Shown piece after piece: positions 43,028 to 51,524 of a stretch of 61,657 nucleotides of DNA. The position numbers were made by a program, and so were the translations under genes. The DNA lies in IMG/VR virus record IMGVR_UViG_3300009514_000025, positions 1-61,657 of that record; one strand, written 5' to 3'. A model generated the notes under the pieces. The model saw only the letters and a list, made by a program, of their open reading frames with translations. It searched no databases and was not told the origin of the DNA. Positions within the stretch are counted from its first letter, which is position 1; every line of letters begins with the position of its first letter. This stretch comes from a virus.

Positions 43028-43049
43028 TATTAAATAGGACTGTTAAACT
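43021..43049 (+). promoter_or_regulatory. Sigma70-type promoter abutting the HD-kinase start
   Basis: TTGACA (43021-43026), 17-base spacer, TAAACT (43044-43049). The -10 box ends right before the ATG at 43050, so RNA would start inside the frame; the downstream Met at 43077 may then be the true start. It overlaps the start of the divergent kinase-like gene. Confidence 0.5.
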
Positions 43050-44243
43050 ATGGAAATTATTATTTTGGATAAAGAAATGAAAGACTTAAAAACCCTATTC
43101 GTTCAATGGTATTTCAACGAATTTATGGATATTGATCCGTTACATGTTGAAATGTCTAACTTTAGTGAAGATTCCCCATGGCATAGGGAACGAACTATTG
43201 CTGTCCATACCAATATGGTAGTTGGAGAGTTTCTGACGCGTGCAGGGTCTAAAAATGCCGAAAATGAATGGTCTACTAATGATCTATATGGGGCTTTCGC
43301 CTGCGCGTTTCACGATGTTGGAAAACCCGCCGCCCGCACGGAAGTATATAAGCCAGAACGTGGCACATACTACCGTTATGGTGGTCATGAGTTGATTTCT
43401 GCCCGTTTGTGGGAAGATTGGGCTGTTCGTAACTGGAAGTTCTTGGAAGAAGAATTTGATATGACTCCTCATGGAATTTATTCTGTGGGATGGTTAATCG
43501 AAAACCATCTTCCTTGGGATGTAAAGAAGCCAGAAAAGCGCCACCAGCTTGCCTTGGGCGCGAAACACACTGTGCATGATCCTGAGCGTTTTATCAATGT
43601 AGTGAAGGCCGACACATGGGGTCGTATTTCTGATGATGCTACTGAAAAGCGTGGCAAGGTTAACGCTTGGTGTGATGAGTTTCTTCGTTTTTTCAAGGAA
43701 GTTAAGGAAGAATACAAGACACGATATGTGAACCCAGATGCACCTATCATGTATATGCCAATTGCTGCTTCTGGTTCAGGAAAGTCCACACTTTTGAATA
43801 GTGAAAGCATGGACTGTGTATTGGATCGTAATAATATTGATGGTGAACTTTTGCACTTTTCATTGGATAAGCTACGTCATGATTGGTATGATCCTGATGA
43901 TTATCGAAATGCGTTTGCTCTTGCTTGTGAAGACAAGGAATTCAAGAACAAGGCCAATAAGGTATTTGCTGACATGGTGAAAACTGGTCAGTCTATTTAC
44001 CTTGATAATATCAATATTTCTAAGAAGCGACGTGCTGAATATATTCGGCAGGGACATAAGTATGGATATGTTGTATATGCTATCTTGTTACCTGTTGAAT
44101 TACAGACAGTGCTTGATAGACAAGATACGCGTTCTGATAAGTTTGTCCCATTGGATGCGGTAAAGCAGCATTACATGAGTCTTAGCTTGCCGTCATTGGG
44201 CGAAGTTGATCGTATTATCATATACAGTGGTAATCTACCTTAA
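43050..44243 (+). CDS. HD-domain/polynucleotide kinase end-healing enzyme (HD-Pnk type)
   Basis: A bifunctional enzyme predicted to repair broken RNA or DNA ends. The N-terminal HD phosphohydrolase domain (about 20-220) has all metal ligands: His at WHRERTIAVH, the HD pair in CAFHDVGKP, His in GGHELISA and Asp in VKADTWG. The C-terminal P-loop kinase (about 225-397) has AASGSGKSTLL, the DKLRHDWY segment and the lid-like LDRQDTRSDK. This HD-plus-kinase order is the one described for bacterial HD-Pnk, which removes 2',3'-cyclic or 3' phosphates and adds 5' phosphates. T4 Pnk uses a different phosphatase fold and the opposite order. The start may be the ATG at 43077 (see promoter). Confidence 0.82.
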   Translation: MEIIILDKEMKDLKTLFVQWYFNEFMDIDPLHVEMSNFSEDSPWHRERTIAVHTNMVVGEFLTRAGSKNAENEWSTNDLYGAFACAFHDVGKPAARTEVYKPERGTYYRYGGHELISARLWEDWAVRNWKFLEEEFDMTPHGIYSVGWLIENHLPWDVKKPEKRHQLALGAKHTVHDPERFINVVKADTWGRISDDATEKRGKVNAWCDEFLRFFKEVKEEYKTRYVNPDAPIMYMPIAASGSGKSTLLNSESMDCVLDRNNIDGELLHFSLDKLRHDWYDPDDYRNAFALACEDKEFKNKANKVFADMVKTGQSIYLDNINISKKRRAEYIRQGHKYGYVVYAILLPVELQTVLDRQDTRSDKFVPLDAVKQHYMSLSLPSLGEVDRIIIYSGNLP

Positions 44244-44268
44244 AAATCCCCGCTTCGGCGGGGATTTT
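44242..44268 (+). terminator. Rho-independent terminator after the HD-kinase gene
   Basis: Stem AAAATCCCCGC/GCGGGGATTTT capped by a TTCG tetraloop (44243-44268), with A- and T-runs that make it functional in both directions. Confidence 0.92.
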
Positions 44269-44276
44269 CCATGCAC

Positions 44277-44284
44277 GATAAATA
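44277..44284 (+). promoter_or_regulatory. T4-type late promoter with leaderless geometry (SWIM protein)
   Basis: GATAAATA ends only five bases before the ATG at 44290, so the expected RNA start falls at about the start codon. The terminator upstream prevents most read-through. Confidence 0.5.
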
Positions 44285-44289
44285 GATAC

Positions 44290-44859
44290 ATGGATGAAAA
44301 ATATCAAATTATTCGCGGAAAACGGGTTCTGAATCAGTTAGATGATTTTGAATTGTTTGAGCAATCTACTTATAATGATTTAGAACGAAATGTTCTGAAC
44401 TTTATACCCATTTCAACGAAGCGGCAGCACGCTGTTGATCCTGTTAGAATCAATAGCATTGAATTATTGCCGTTTCTTGGTACCAAAAATCTTAATGTAA
44501 AAACACTCGCAAATAGTGATGGTACTAATTATAGTCCTAAGATTATTTTCAATAATGTCGAGTTCGAGGACGAAGATTCGCCAGATAATATAACTTTCAA
44601 AGCTAAAAATGGAAATGAATATCATGTTAAAGCACTTGATTTAAATCAAAATACGCTTCGTGTTCGCTGTGATTGTCTTGATTTTTATTGGCGGTTTGCT
44701 GCATTTAATGCAAAGGATAAAAGTTTAATTGGTGCTCCACCTAAGCCTTATCAAAGAATTTCAAATCGTGGCCCGGCGAACCCTCAAAAAGTTCCTGGTG
44801 TGTGTAAACATCTTATCGCTGCCGTGAAAGCATTAAAACATTCTGGTATAGTACGTTAG
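44290..44859 (+). CDS. SWIM zinc-finger protein (189 aa)
   Basis: A predicted zinc-binding protein. The C-terminal half has the SWIM pattern Cys-x-Cys ... Cys-x-His: CDCLDFYWRF (around residues 118-127) and GVCKHLIAAVKAL (around 170-182). The N-terminal part (FELFEQSTYNDLERNVLNFI onwards) is unknown. SWIM domains bind DNA or proteins in DNA-processing enzymes. I take the only in-frame ATG after the terminator (44290) as the start; an earlier frame extension lies inside the terminator and is unlikely. No ribosome binding site is visible, consistent with a leaderless message. The stop overlaps the convergent gene's stop. Confidence 0.7.
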   Translation: MDEKYQIIRGKRVLNQLDDFELFEQSTYNDLERNVLNFIPISTKRQHAVDPVRINSIELLPFLGTKNLNVKTLANSDGTNYSPKIIFNNVEFEDEDSPDNITFKAKNGNEYHVKALDLNQNTLRVRCDCLDFYWRFAAFNAKDKSLIGAPPKPYQRISNRGPANPQKVPGVCKHLIAAVKALKHSGIVR

Positions 44860-46046
44860 TGAATAGTCACGTCTTTCTTTTTGAAAGGCTTAGTTGTCAC
44901 AGTTCTTTTCTCTTCGTTAGCACTATTAGATTCTTTAAGAACATTTTTGATATTTTGTTCTTTTGATTCGTCAACTTCTACAAACTTCTTATCTTTAGTA
45001 ATTTTCTTAATAGCGCCAGCTTCTTTTAGTTCTGCTTTTTTATATGGTTCGTGTTTTTTGGACGGCGCGACTTTTTCCTTGATAATATCTTTTATCTTAT
45101 CATCATTAGACTTTTCTACTACAGTTGATTCTTTCTTACCACCTAAGCCAGTTACTGCATGAAGAATTTTTTCTGCTACACTCTTTGCATCTGAATTTTC
45201 GTCTGGTTTTTTATCAATACTTTCCATAGCGACTTTCTTCTTAGTTTCGCTTTCAGGTTTTTCTTCTTTTTTATTTTCAGTATCTTTTTTGCTTTCTTTA
45301 TCAGACTTGGCTGTTTCTTTAACTTTTTTGGTTTCTTTAGTTTCAATTTTTTTCTCGTCTTCTTTAGATTCAACAGAGTTTTCGTCTGTAGCCTTGGGGG
45401 CTACGATTGTAGGCTTTTCGGCTACAGTTTTAGTTTCTTCTTTTTTAGGTTCCGTAGGTTTTACTTTTTTCTCTTCTTTTGCTTTTTTGAAGATGCCTAG
45501 AATTTCGTCATCCAACTTATCGTCGGTTTTTCTTTCAGGTTTTGGAATATCTGTCAAAGTCTTGAACAGTTCTTTACCATCTTTAACTTTAAGTGGCTGC
45601 ATTATAAACTTACGATTAGGTTTAACAACTGGAATTTCTTGTGTCTTAACTTCTTCGTCTTTTAGTGGTTCTTTACTGACCTTGGATGATTTAATAATAT
45701 CATCAAGTTTTGGTTTGCCAGGTGATAATGTAACATTTTCTGGTTTTGACGCATAAACTTCATGCGTTCCAACAACATTCACAGAACCGCGCAATGGTTC
45801 AAAGTAGTATCCATCAACAATTATATCAATATGGAAAGGATAGGCTGTAGTATCAAGCATAGATAATGCAGGAATTTCAACAGACCATTTTCTTTCGCTT
45901 TGTTTTTTAGAATCAAATCCAAGTTCCATTCCGCTGGCTTCGATTATAAATCGTACAGTCATGTCGTTGGTATCAATGCCTTGAACATCCACATCAAATT
46001 CCAATACGTTGTCTTTTTTGTTTGATATTGTTACTAAATTATCCAT
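44856..46046 (-). CDS. Virion-protein candidate with charged, disordered Lys/Glu-rich body (396 aa)
   Basis: Residues 1-115 look like a compact beta domain (for example VTISNKKDNVLEFDVDVQG, then YPFHIDIIVDGYYFEPLRG), similar in style to immunoglobulin-like head decoration or core proteins. Residues about 120-396 are almost only Lys, Glu, Asp, Ser and Thr with KKEETKT-type repeats, so disordered. I do not recognise the family. Highly charged bodies of this kind occur in T4-type prohead core proteins. A CATAAATA late-promoter octamer on the minus strand lies 22 bases upstream, so it is expressed late. Confidence 0.6.
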   Translation of the reverse strand: MDNLVTISNKKDNVLEFDVDVQGIDTNDMTVRFIIEASGMELGFDSKKQSERKWSVEIPALSMLDTTAYPFHIDIIVDGYYFEPLRGSVNVVGTHEVYASKPENVTLSPGKPKLDDIIKSSKVSKEPLKDEEVKTQEIPVVKPNRKFIMQPLKVKDGKELFKTLTDIPKPERKTDDKLDDEILGIFKKAKEEKKVKPTEPKKEETKTVAEKPTIVAPKATDENSVESKEDEKKIETKETKKVKETAKSDKESKKDTENKKEEKPESETKKKVAMESIDKKPDENSDAKSVAEKILHAVTGLGGKKESTVVEKSNDDKIKDIIKEKVAPSKKHEPYKKAELKEAGAIKKITKDKKFVEVDESKEQNIKNVLKESNSANEEKRTVTTKPFKKKDVTIH

Positions 46047-46067
46047 TTAAAATCCCCAAATATCTTG

Positions 46068-46075
46068 TATTTATG
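46068..46075 (-). promoter_or_regulatory. T4-type late promoter (396-aa protein)
   Basis: CATAAATA on the minus strand, 22 bases before the ATG at 46046, in the gap after the 149-residue gene. Confidence 0.6.
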
Positions 46076-46525
46076 TTATTTCTTTCTTTTCAGATTATAG
46101 ATAGAAACTTTAATATTATGCAGGACTCTACGTATTTTATTCACGCTAATACGAATTTTTTCTCTTGTTACATTTAATACATTTACTACCGCCACAATTG
46201 TATTTGCGCGTTGTATTGGTACTAAGTATATTTTTTCCATGTGGAAAGTTCCAAAATCCACTTTAATGATGACCTGTTTCTTGGTTTTATATATTTTTGT
46301 AGGATCGTAGACATCTTGAACGGGTTGGAAAAAGTTTGAAACATCATCAAATTTGTTCCAGGCCGCGCCAGGATATGGTCCGCCACCACCGCCTACTGGT
46401 GGTACTACTGGTGGTGGAACCGGCACGCAATATAAAGAGAAATGTGTAGTAATTAATCCTTCGCACGCTTTAAATCCAACACCAAGCCCACCTGTAATAA
46501 TTTTGGTTGTAACTATTCCTGCCAT
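46076..46525 (-). CDS. Virion-protein candidate with Pro/Gly hinge (149 aa)
   Basis: Function unknown. The N-terminus (MAGIVTTKIITGGLGVGFKA) is followed by a Pro- and Gly-rich hinge (PVPPPVVPPVGGGGGPYPG) and a basic C-terminal half ending LKRKK. The hinge suggests a two-part extended virion protein, for example a decoration or fibre-attachment protein. It lies nine bases downstream of the 228-residue structural protein on the same strand, probably in one late transcript. Confidence 0.6.
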   Translation of the reverse strand: MAGIVTTKIITGGLGVGFKACEGLITTHFSLYCVPVPPPVVPPVGGGGGPYPGAAWNKFDDVSNFFQPVQDVYDPTKIYKTKKQVIIKVDFGTFHMEKIYLVPIQRANTIVAVVNVLNVTREKIRISVNKIRRVLHNIKVSIYNLKRKK

Positions 46526-46533
46526 ATATCACC

Positions 46534-47220
46534 TTATGGTGAACCAGTACATGTTGGTTTTCCATCAGTTGCAGCTGTTGGTTTACGTTCACAGACAGAA
46601 TCTGTACTTAATGTGCCATATTGATCGAATAAGTGGAATACACGTAATACGGTTGTACAGTCATCATCATATACCGTTAACGTTTTAGCAATGTCATCAA
46701 TTTTGGTTCTATTTGTATCAAATTTCAATATTAGGTCAACAACATCTTTTACAGCATCTATGTCAAGAAATAGCTGTGTGGTATCCGCCTTAATCTGATT
46801 TAACGCTAAACCAGTTGAACCAATGCCTAAGTGTTCGGTTCGGTCTTCATCCCAAACACCATCTATGATTGTTTCTTCAAACGGATTGATTTCTGCGCTT
46901 TGATAGCGATCTGTATTTGGTAAAGAGGAACCACCATCAGAACGTACCAAATATTTTTTCATTGGATCATAACCTATTGTATCTGTAAATAAAAAGGTAT
47001 AAAATCCATCTTTTCCCAATGGAGAACCACCATCGTCGATTTCTGACATGATTCCATCTGTAGACTGTCCACTTCCCCCCGGCGCACCAACTATTAATGT
47101 TTGAACAGCACCATTGACTTCCCATATTCTTACCTTGGGATATCCTGGTGTGACTGTAGCAATATCTGTAGCAGGCAACCCATTATTGGCAAAAATACTA
47201 TTAATTTCAATTTGTGCCAT
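46534..47220 (-). CDS. Virion/fibre-associated protein (228 aa)
   Basis: The N-terminus MAQIEINSIFANNG, followed by TVTPGYPKVRIWEVNG, resembles small structural proteins associated with phage neck or fibres. A coiled, helical middle (TTQLFLDIDAVKDVVDLILK) suggests trimerisation. I start at the ATG at 47220 because GGAGAA lies eight bases upstream; a Met five codons earlier lies before that site. A TATAAATA late promoter is 33 bases upstream on the same strand. It is divergent from the tail-fibre locus and likely works with it. Confidence 0.6.
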   Translation of the reverse strand: MAQIEINSIFANNGLPATDIATVTPGYPKVRIWEVNGAVQTLIVGAPGGSGQSTDGIMSEIDDGGSPLGKDGFYTFLFTDTIGYDPMKKYLVRSDGGSSLPNTDRYQSAEINPFEETIIDGVWDEDRTEHLGIGSTGLALNQIKADTTQLFLDIDAVKDVVDLILKFDTNRTKIDDIAKTLTVYDDDCTTVLRVFHLFDQYGTLSTDSVCERKPTAATDGKPTCTGSP

Positions 47221-47252
47221 TCGGCTATTCTCCATTTATTACGTATATCATC

Positions 47253-47260
47253 TATTTATA
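47253..47260 (-). promoter_or_regulatory. T4-type late promoter (228- and 149-aa proteins)
   Basis: TATAAATA on the minus strand, exact consensus, back to back with the octamers of the tail-fibre operon. Confidence 0.65.
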
Positions 47261-47285
47261 AAAATAAATACAGAAACATCGCACC

Positions 47286-47293
47286 CATAAATA
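47286..47293 (+). promoter_or_regulatory. T4-type late promoter (tail-fibre operon)
   Basis: CATAAATA followed by TAAG, 31 bases before the first gene of the fibre locus. No terminator is seen inside the next 14 kb, so one long transcript may cover the fibre genes. Confidence 0.6.
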
Positions 47294-47323
47294 TAAGAAA
47301 CACACTTGCAGGAATACGAAATC

Positions 47324-47563
47324 ATGGAAAATTTTTCATTAATCAAGAAATTAGACGAGCAAAAGGATGCAGAACCGTCCCCATTAGCCGAAGGCATTCC
47401 ATATCAGCAATACGAATTGGAGGTAGATGGGAAAGTTCAAGTAGTTAATATTCCTATAAAAGAAATAGACGCGTTTGAAAATACAATAGTAGAAACGAAA
47501 GAACCTCTAACCCGCAAAATATTGAAACGAATTCTTAGAGAACATCGCGGCGTTAGAGGCTAA
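47324..47563 (+). CDS. Hypothetical protein at head of fibre operon (79 aa)
   Basis: I do not recognise the family. The ATG at 47324 has a GCAGGA ribosome binding site 11 bases upstream; a TTG at 47306 lies before it. The product is charged and helical at both ends (N-terminal SLIKKLDEQKDAE, C-terminal LTRKILKRILREHRG). It could be a small fibre-assembly chaperone, because such genes often sit beside fibre genes, but no sequence evidence decides this. Confidence 0.5.
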   Translation: MENFSLIKKLDEQKDAEPSPLAEGIPYQQYELEVDGKVQVVNIPIKEIDAFENTIVETKEPLTRKILKRILREHRGVRG

Positions 47564-47578
47564 TAATAGGGATAACAG

Positions 47579-48067
47579 ATGGCATTTGTTCTAACCAGAC
47601 CAATTTCTGGCGGCGGCGCGGGAATCTCTGGCATGACCACAACAAACATTAATGGTCAGCCGATGATAACATTGGAAGATATTACTCGCAGTAATAAGAT
47701 TCTTTCGGTAGCGGAAAATCCTGTTTCATTTGCAGAAAACGTATTATTACATAATGATTGGATTCAGATTGGAACCGCAAGCGATGCAAATACTGCTTTT
47801 GTTGCTGACTTCGATGGGACAATTGTTGCCGCTACTGGAATATGTGAAAATGTTAGAAATCATGATAAAAATATAAATCTCTACATTAATAGTACAGATC
47901 AGGGAGCGATAGGTTCATTTACTGGTTCGACTCTTGACACATTTATAAATACAATATTGAATATAGACTTTAACCAAGGCGACATGATTAGATTGCGCGC
48001 CGTAGATGGAATCACTGGAAAAATTGAAGACAGTGTTATCAAACTTACTATCAAATGGAGAGGATAA
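47579..48067 (+). CDS. Stand-alone fibre C-terminal domain protein (162 aa)
   Basis: Almost the whole protein (from about residue 20) matches the C-terminal ~150 residues of two larger fibre proteins encoded downstream (at 48068 and 51525): a TTTNINGQPMITLEDITRSN start, a core NLYINSTDQGAIGSFTG-type sheet and the ending KLTIKWRG. The short Gly-rich N-terminus (RPISGGGAGISGM) acts as linker. It may be a tip protein, a trimerisation module or a spare receptor-binding domain. Its last base is followed directly by the next gene's ATG. Confidence 0.65.
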   Translation: MAFVLTRPISGGGAGISGMTTTNINGQPMITLEDITRSNKILSVAENPVSFAENVLLHNDWIQIGTASDANTAFVADFDGTIVAATGICENVRNHDKNINLYINSTDQGAIGSFTGSTLDTFINTILNIDFNQGDMIRLRAVDGITGKIEDSVIKLTIKWRG

Positions 48068-50989
48068 ATGAGCTTATTAATTAGAAATAAATTGGGTGGT
48101 AGTCCACCTGCGGCAGTCCCTATTGATGATTTGGGATTTGAGGTTGTATCGGGTACCGATTATAATCTATTAAATGAAGAGGCAGCAGATGTTCAATCGT
48201 CTGCGCAAACTGGTGGTGACTTAAATACCGCAATACTTGCAGGCGATATTGTTGTACTTAGTCCAAAGGATGGAACAACAGAACTTTCAGCAGCTAATAG
48301 TATAGCTGTCTTAAAACTTCACAATGATCCTAATTGGGGTATCAATGGAGCAAATCTTACTGATCTTGATGATGTTGATTTAACAGGTTCACCATTACCC
48401 GCAACCGGTGATGTTCTTCAACTTGATGGTTCTGGAAATTGGATAAATGTCCAACCAACTACGGTTGCTGGAAGCATTAATTTTGGCGATCTTGCTGATA
48501 TTAATCCTGATACCGGTTCACCATATCGACCTATCACTTCCTTTTATATTTTAGAAGGTGATGGTTCTGGTAGTTTAAATGTTGTAGATGGTACTACAGA
48601 TACTTCACTCTTTATTCCATGGATTGAAGACACGGCAGGCGCAGCAGTAGCTGGCGGTGTACAAACTGATCTTACTTTAACGTATAACGCGTCCACTAAT
48701 AAAATTGATGCGTCTGTTGATGACAGCTATCTTCGTAATGATGGTGATACATTAGATTCGGGAACATTAAACATTGCATCTGGTGCTTCAATTGTTGTTG
48801 CTACTGGTGCAAGCATTTCTTGGGCTGATGCGCCAACCAATGGTAATCATCTTGCTAATAAAACATATGTTGATAGTGTTGCTTCTGGTCTTGATACAAA
48901 AGAATCCTGTGATCTTGCTACGACGCCTGCAACGGGTTCTCCGCAAACTGGTTTTGGTAATATCCCAGGTTATGGATTTTCTGGTTCACCAGCAACTGGT
49001 ACATTTACTGGCGTAAATGTTTTCGATATTGATGGTGATTTATCACCTCCTAGTGTTGGATATCGTATTCTTGTTAAAGATCAGGATGATCCAAAAGAAA
49101 ATGGTATTTACGAGGTTACTGTTGTTGGTGGTTCACCACTTGGTTCAAGTTGTACTTTAGTACGTGCAGATGATTTTGATGGAGTGCCACCTGCTGAAGT
49201 TTCTGCTGGTTCATTTACATTTATTGAGCATGGCGTTAGTAATGCAGGCACTGGCTGGGTTGTAACTGGCACTGGTGATTTGACTGTTGATACGGATGAT
49301 ATCAATTGGTCACAATTCTCTGGTGCAGGCACATATACGACTGGTGATGGTTTAGGGTTAACAGGTACAGAATTCTATTTAGATATTAATAATCTGAATA
49401 CGATTGCTGTTGTTGGCGCGGATGAAATTGCTTTCAATGATCAAACCAACGATACAACTAAAAAACGTACATTCACAAGTCTTATTTCAGATTTAGGACT
49501 TTATACTTCTAGTAATTTAACAGCTTCTGATGGTGTGGTAATCACTGGTGGTGATATTCAATTAGATATTACTAATCTTCCATCTTCAACACCTTCATTA
49601 TCAGCTGAAATGGTATTTGATACTGGTGGTACTGGTATACACAATAAAGCAACCGTACAATCTTTCTTCAATCAAGCGAATGTTGTTTATAATATCACAG
49701 CAAATGGTATTCTTACCAGAACAGCAGATGATACATATGCATCACGCACAATAGTAAAATCTACTACAGCTAGTGAAGAAGGTATCATAGTAACTAATGG
49801 TAATGGTGTTTCTGCTAATCCATCTATTGGTATTGATATTGAAGGTACTACTGCTTCTGCCTCTGATCTAGCATCAACCGATGAGTTCCTTGGTTTTAAT
49901 GGCACAAATAACCGTGCATTTACTGGTCAGCAAATTGCTGATGGTGTTTCAGCTATATTGGGTGGTCTTGGTAATGCATATACAACGATTCAAGGCGACT
50001 CTGGTTCAGCATCTGCAGGTAGTTCAAGTGCTACAATATCATTCATTGGCGCAGCCAATGGTGGTATTCTTACTGTTGCTACTGATTCTGCACCAGACAC
50101 TGTAACCTTTGCACTTGATCTCCATGATTTAGCTGCAGGTAGTGGAACTGTTGATCTTACAGATGTGCTTGCAGTTGCAGAAGGTGGTTCACCACTTGGA
50201 TCAACTGTTCAATACACTTTCCAAGATGTTATTACCGATTTAAATATTGTAAGTGGTGTTAATGGTACACCTGGTATTGTTATCGGTGATGGTGCTGGTA
50301 ATTATACAACTAATACAATTGCCGTAAATGGTGTTGGTAATAGAGATGGTCTTATTGTAGTAAATGGTGATATGACAGGTTCACCATATGATAGTACTAT
50401 TACATTTGGTTTGGATATTAACAATAATGCAACAGCAGGTGAAGATTTAGCAGCCGCCGATAAGATTATTGCTTATAATGGCTCCCAAGCCGCTAACCAT
50501 GCATTTACAGGACAAGAAGTTGCAGATGGTGTTTCAACAATGTTGGGACTTGGCGGTATTACCGTTACTACAATTAATGGTCAAGAAGTTCTTACACTTG
50601 TTGATACAACACGTTCTAACAAAGTTCTTTCTGTTGGCGATACTTCTGTCACGTGGTCAGAAAACAAAGTTGGTAACAATGATTGGTTACAAATCGGTGG
50701 TGCAGTTGATGCTCTTAGCGGTTATCTTGTTCCATTGAACGCAACGATTGTTAAAGTTACTGCACATACGGCAGATAATAAAGGAAACACAAAACCAATC
50801 AACTTGTATATTGATGGTTCACTCAATAGTACTATTGGCACATTTAATGGCCCATCAGGCGAAGATGATTTCAGAGATGTAACATTGAATATTGATGTTA
50901 ACCAAGATCAAAAACTACGTTTACGTGGTGGTACTGGTGGTAATATTGAAGATACGGTGGTTACAATTTGGTTGAAATGGAGAGGATAA
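48068..50989 (+). CDS. Tail fibre protein (973 aa)
   Basis: A long adhesin. The N-terminal ~100 residues (MSLLIRNKLGG ... PIDDLGFEV) form an attachment module shared with the proteins at 50993 and 57369. Residues about 225-430 hold a known phage fibre pattern: HLANKTYVDSVASGLDTKES, then RILVKDQDD, NGIYEVTV and LVRADDFDG. The middle alternates short beta repeats. The C-terminal ~150 residues match the small protein at 47579 and the giant fibre at 51525, ending WLKWRG. It binds cell-surface receptors or holds other fibre parts. Start abuts the preceding stop. Confidence 0.8.
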   Translation: MSLLIRNKLGGSPPAAVPIDDLGFEVVSGTDYNLLNEEAADVQSSAQTGGDLNTAILAGDIVVLSPKDGTTELSAANSIAVLKLHNDPNWGINGANLTDLDDVDLTGSPLPATGDVLQLDGSGNWINVQPTTVAGSINFGDLADINPDTGSPYRPITSFYILEGDGSGSLNVVDGTTDTSLFIPWIEDTAGAAVAGGVQTDLTLTYNASTNKIDASVDDSYLRNDGDTLDSGTLNIASGASIVVATGASISWADAPTNGNHLANKTYVDSVASGLDTKESCDLATTPATGSPQTGFGNIPGYGFSGSPATGTFTGVNVFDIDGDLSPPSVGYRILVKDQDDPKENGIYEVTVVGGSPLGSSCTLVRADDFDGVPPAEVSAGSFTFIEHGVSNAGTGWVVTGTGDLTVDTDDINWSQFSGAGTYTTGDGLGLTGTEFYLDINNLNTIAVVGADEIAFNDQTNDTTKKRTFTSLISDLGLYTSSNLTASDGVVITGGDIQLDITNLPSSTPSLSAEMVFDTGGTGIHNKATVQSFFNQANVVYNITANGILTRTADDTYASRTIVKSTTASEEGIIVTNGNGVSANPSIGIDIEGTTASASDLASTDEFLGFNGTNNRAFTGQQIADGVSAILGGLGNAYTTIQGDSGSASAGSSSATISFIGAANGGILTVATDSAPDTVTFALDLHDLAAGSGTVDLTDVLAVAEGGSPLGSTVQYTFQDVITDLNIVSGVNGTPGIVIGDGAGNYTTNTIAVNGVGNRDGLIVVNGDMTGSPYDSTITFGLDINNNATAGEDLAAADKIIAYNGSQAANHAFTGQEVADGVSTMLGLGGITVTTINGQEVLTLVDTTRSNKVLSVGDTSVTWSENKVGNNDWLQIGGAVDALSGYLVPLNATIVKVTAHTADNKGNTKPINLYIDGSLNSTIGTFNGPSGEDDFRDVTLNIDVNQDQKLRLRGGTGGNIEDTVVTIWLKWRG

Positions 50990-50992
50990 TAA

Positions 50993-51505
50993 ATGAGTTT
51001 TACAATTCGTAATCTTACAGCTGGAACAATTGCGATTGATGATCTTGGCTTATCACTTGCTGCGTATGAGGATTATGATTTAACTCAAGATGATGCAAGA
51101 GATATTGCACAAAGTACAGACTTAATTGCTGCAATTAATGCAGATAATGTTCTTGTTGTAGATCCTATAAGTACAGGTTCACCAGTTACATTATTATCAA
51201 AAGCAAATAGTTTAATTTGTGTAAGTGTCGCCAATAATCCACATTTTAGGATTATTGGCGGCGAGCTTGCACATTTAGATGATGTTAAAGATACACTACC
51301 TACAGATGGTTATGTTCTTACTTTTGACGCAGGAGCTAGTAAATGGGAACCGGCGGCGGCCGCGGCCGGCGCGGGTGGTATAACACAATTTCCATTTTAC
51401 CGTGCTAATGGTGTATTAGATCCTATACCAGTAACTTACATCGCAACGTTTCCATTCTATAGGGCAGACGGCACACTAGATCTTATACCAATAGATGCAT
51501 CATAA
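50993..51505 (+). CDS. Short fibre/adaptor protein (170 aa)
   Basis: The N-terminal ~110 residues (SFTIRNLTAGTIAIDDLGLS) are the same attachment module as in the fibre proteins at 48068 and 57369, including the LTDLDDV-like LAHLDDVKDTLPTDGYVL strand. It lacks a long shaft and instead ends with two copies of an FPFYRANGVLDPIP-type unit (FPFYRADGTLDLIP is the second). It may be a truncated fibre or an adaptor that occupies the same docking site. Confidence 0.6.
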   Translation: MSFTIRNLTAGTIAIDDLGLSLAAYEDYDLTQDDARDIAQSTDLIAAINADNVLVVDPISTGSPVTLLSKANSLICVSVANNPHFRIIGGELAHLDDVKDTLPTDGYVLTFDAGASKWEPAAAAAGAGGITQFPFYRANGVLDPIPVTYIATFPFYRADGTLDLIPIDAS

Positions 51506-51524
51506 TAAAATGAGATATTAAATA

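Noticed and set aside
44206-44289. Upstream extension of the SWIM protein frame
   Set aside because: It overlaps the end of the kinase gene and the terminator hairpin, so is unlikely to be translated.
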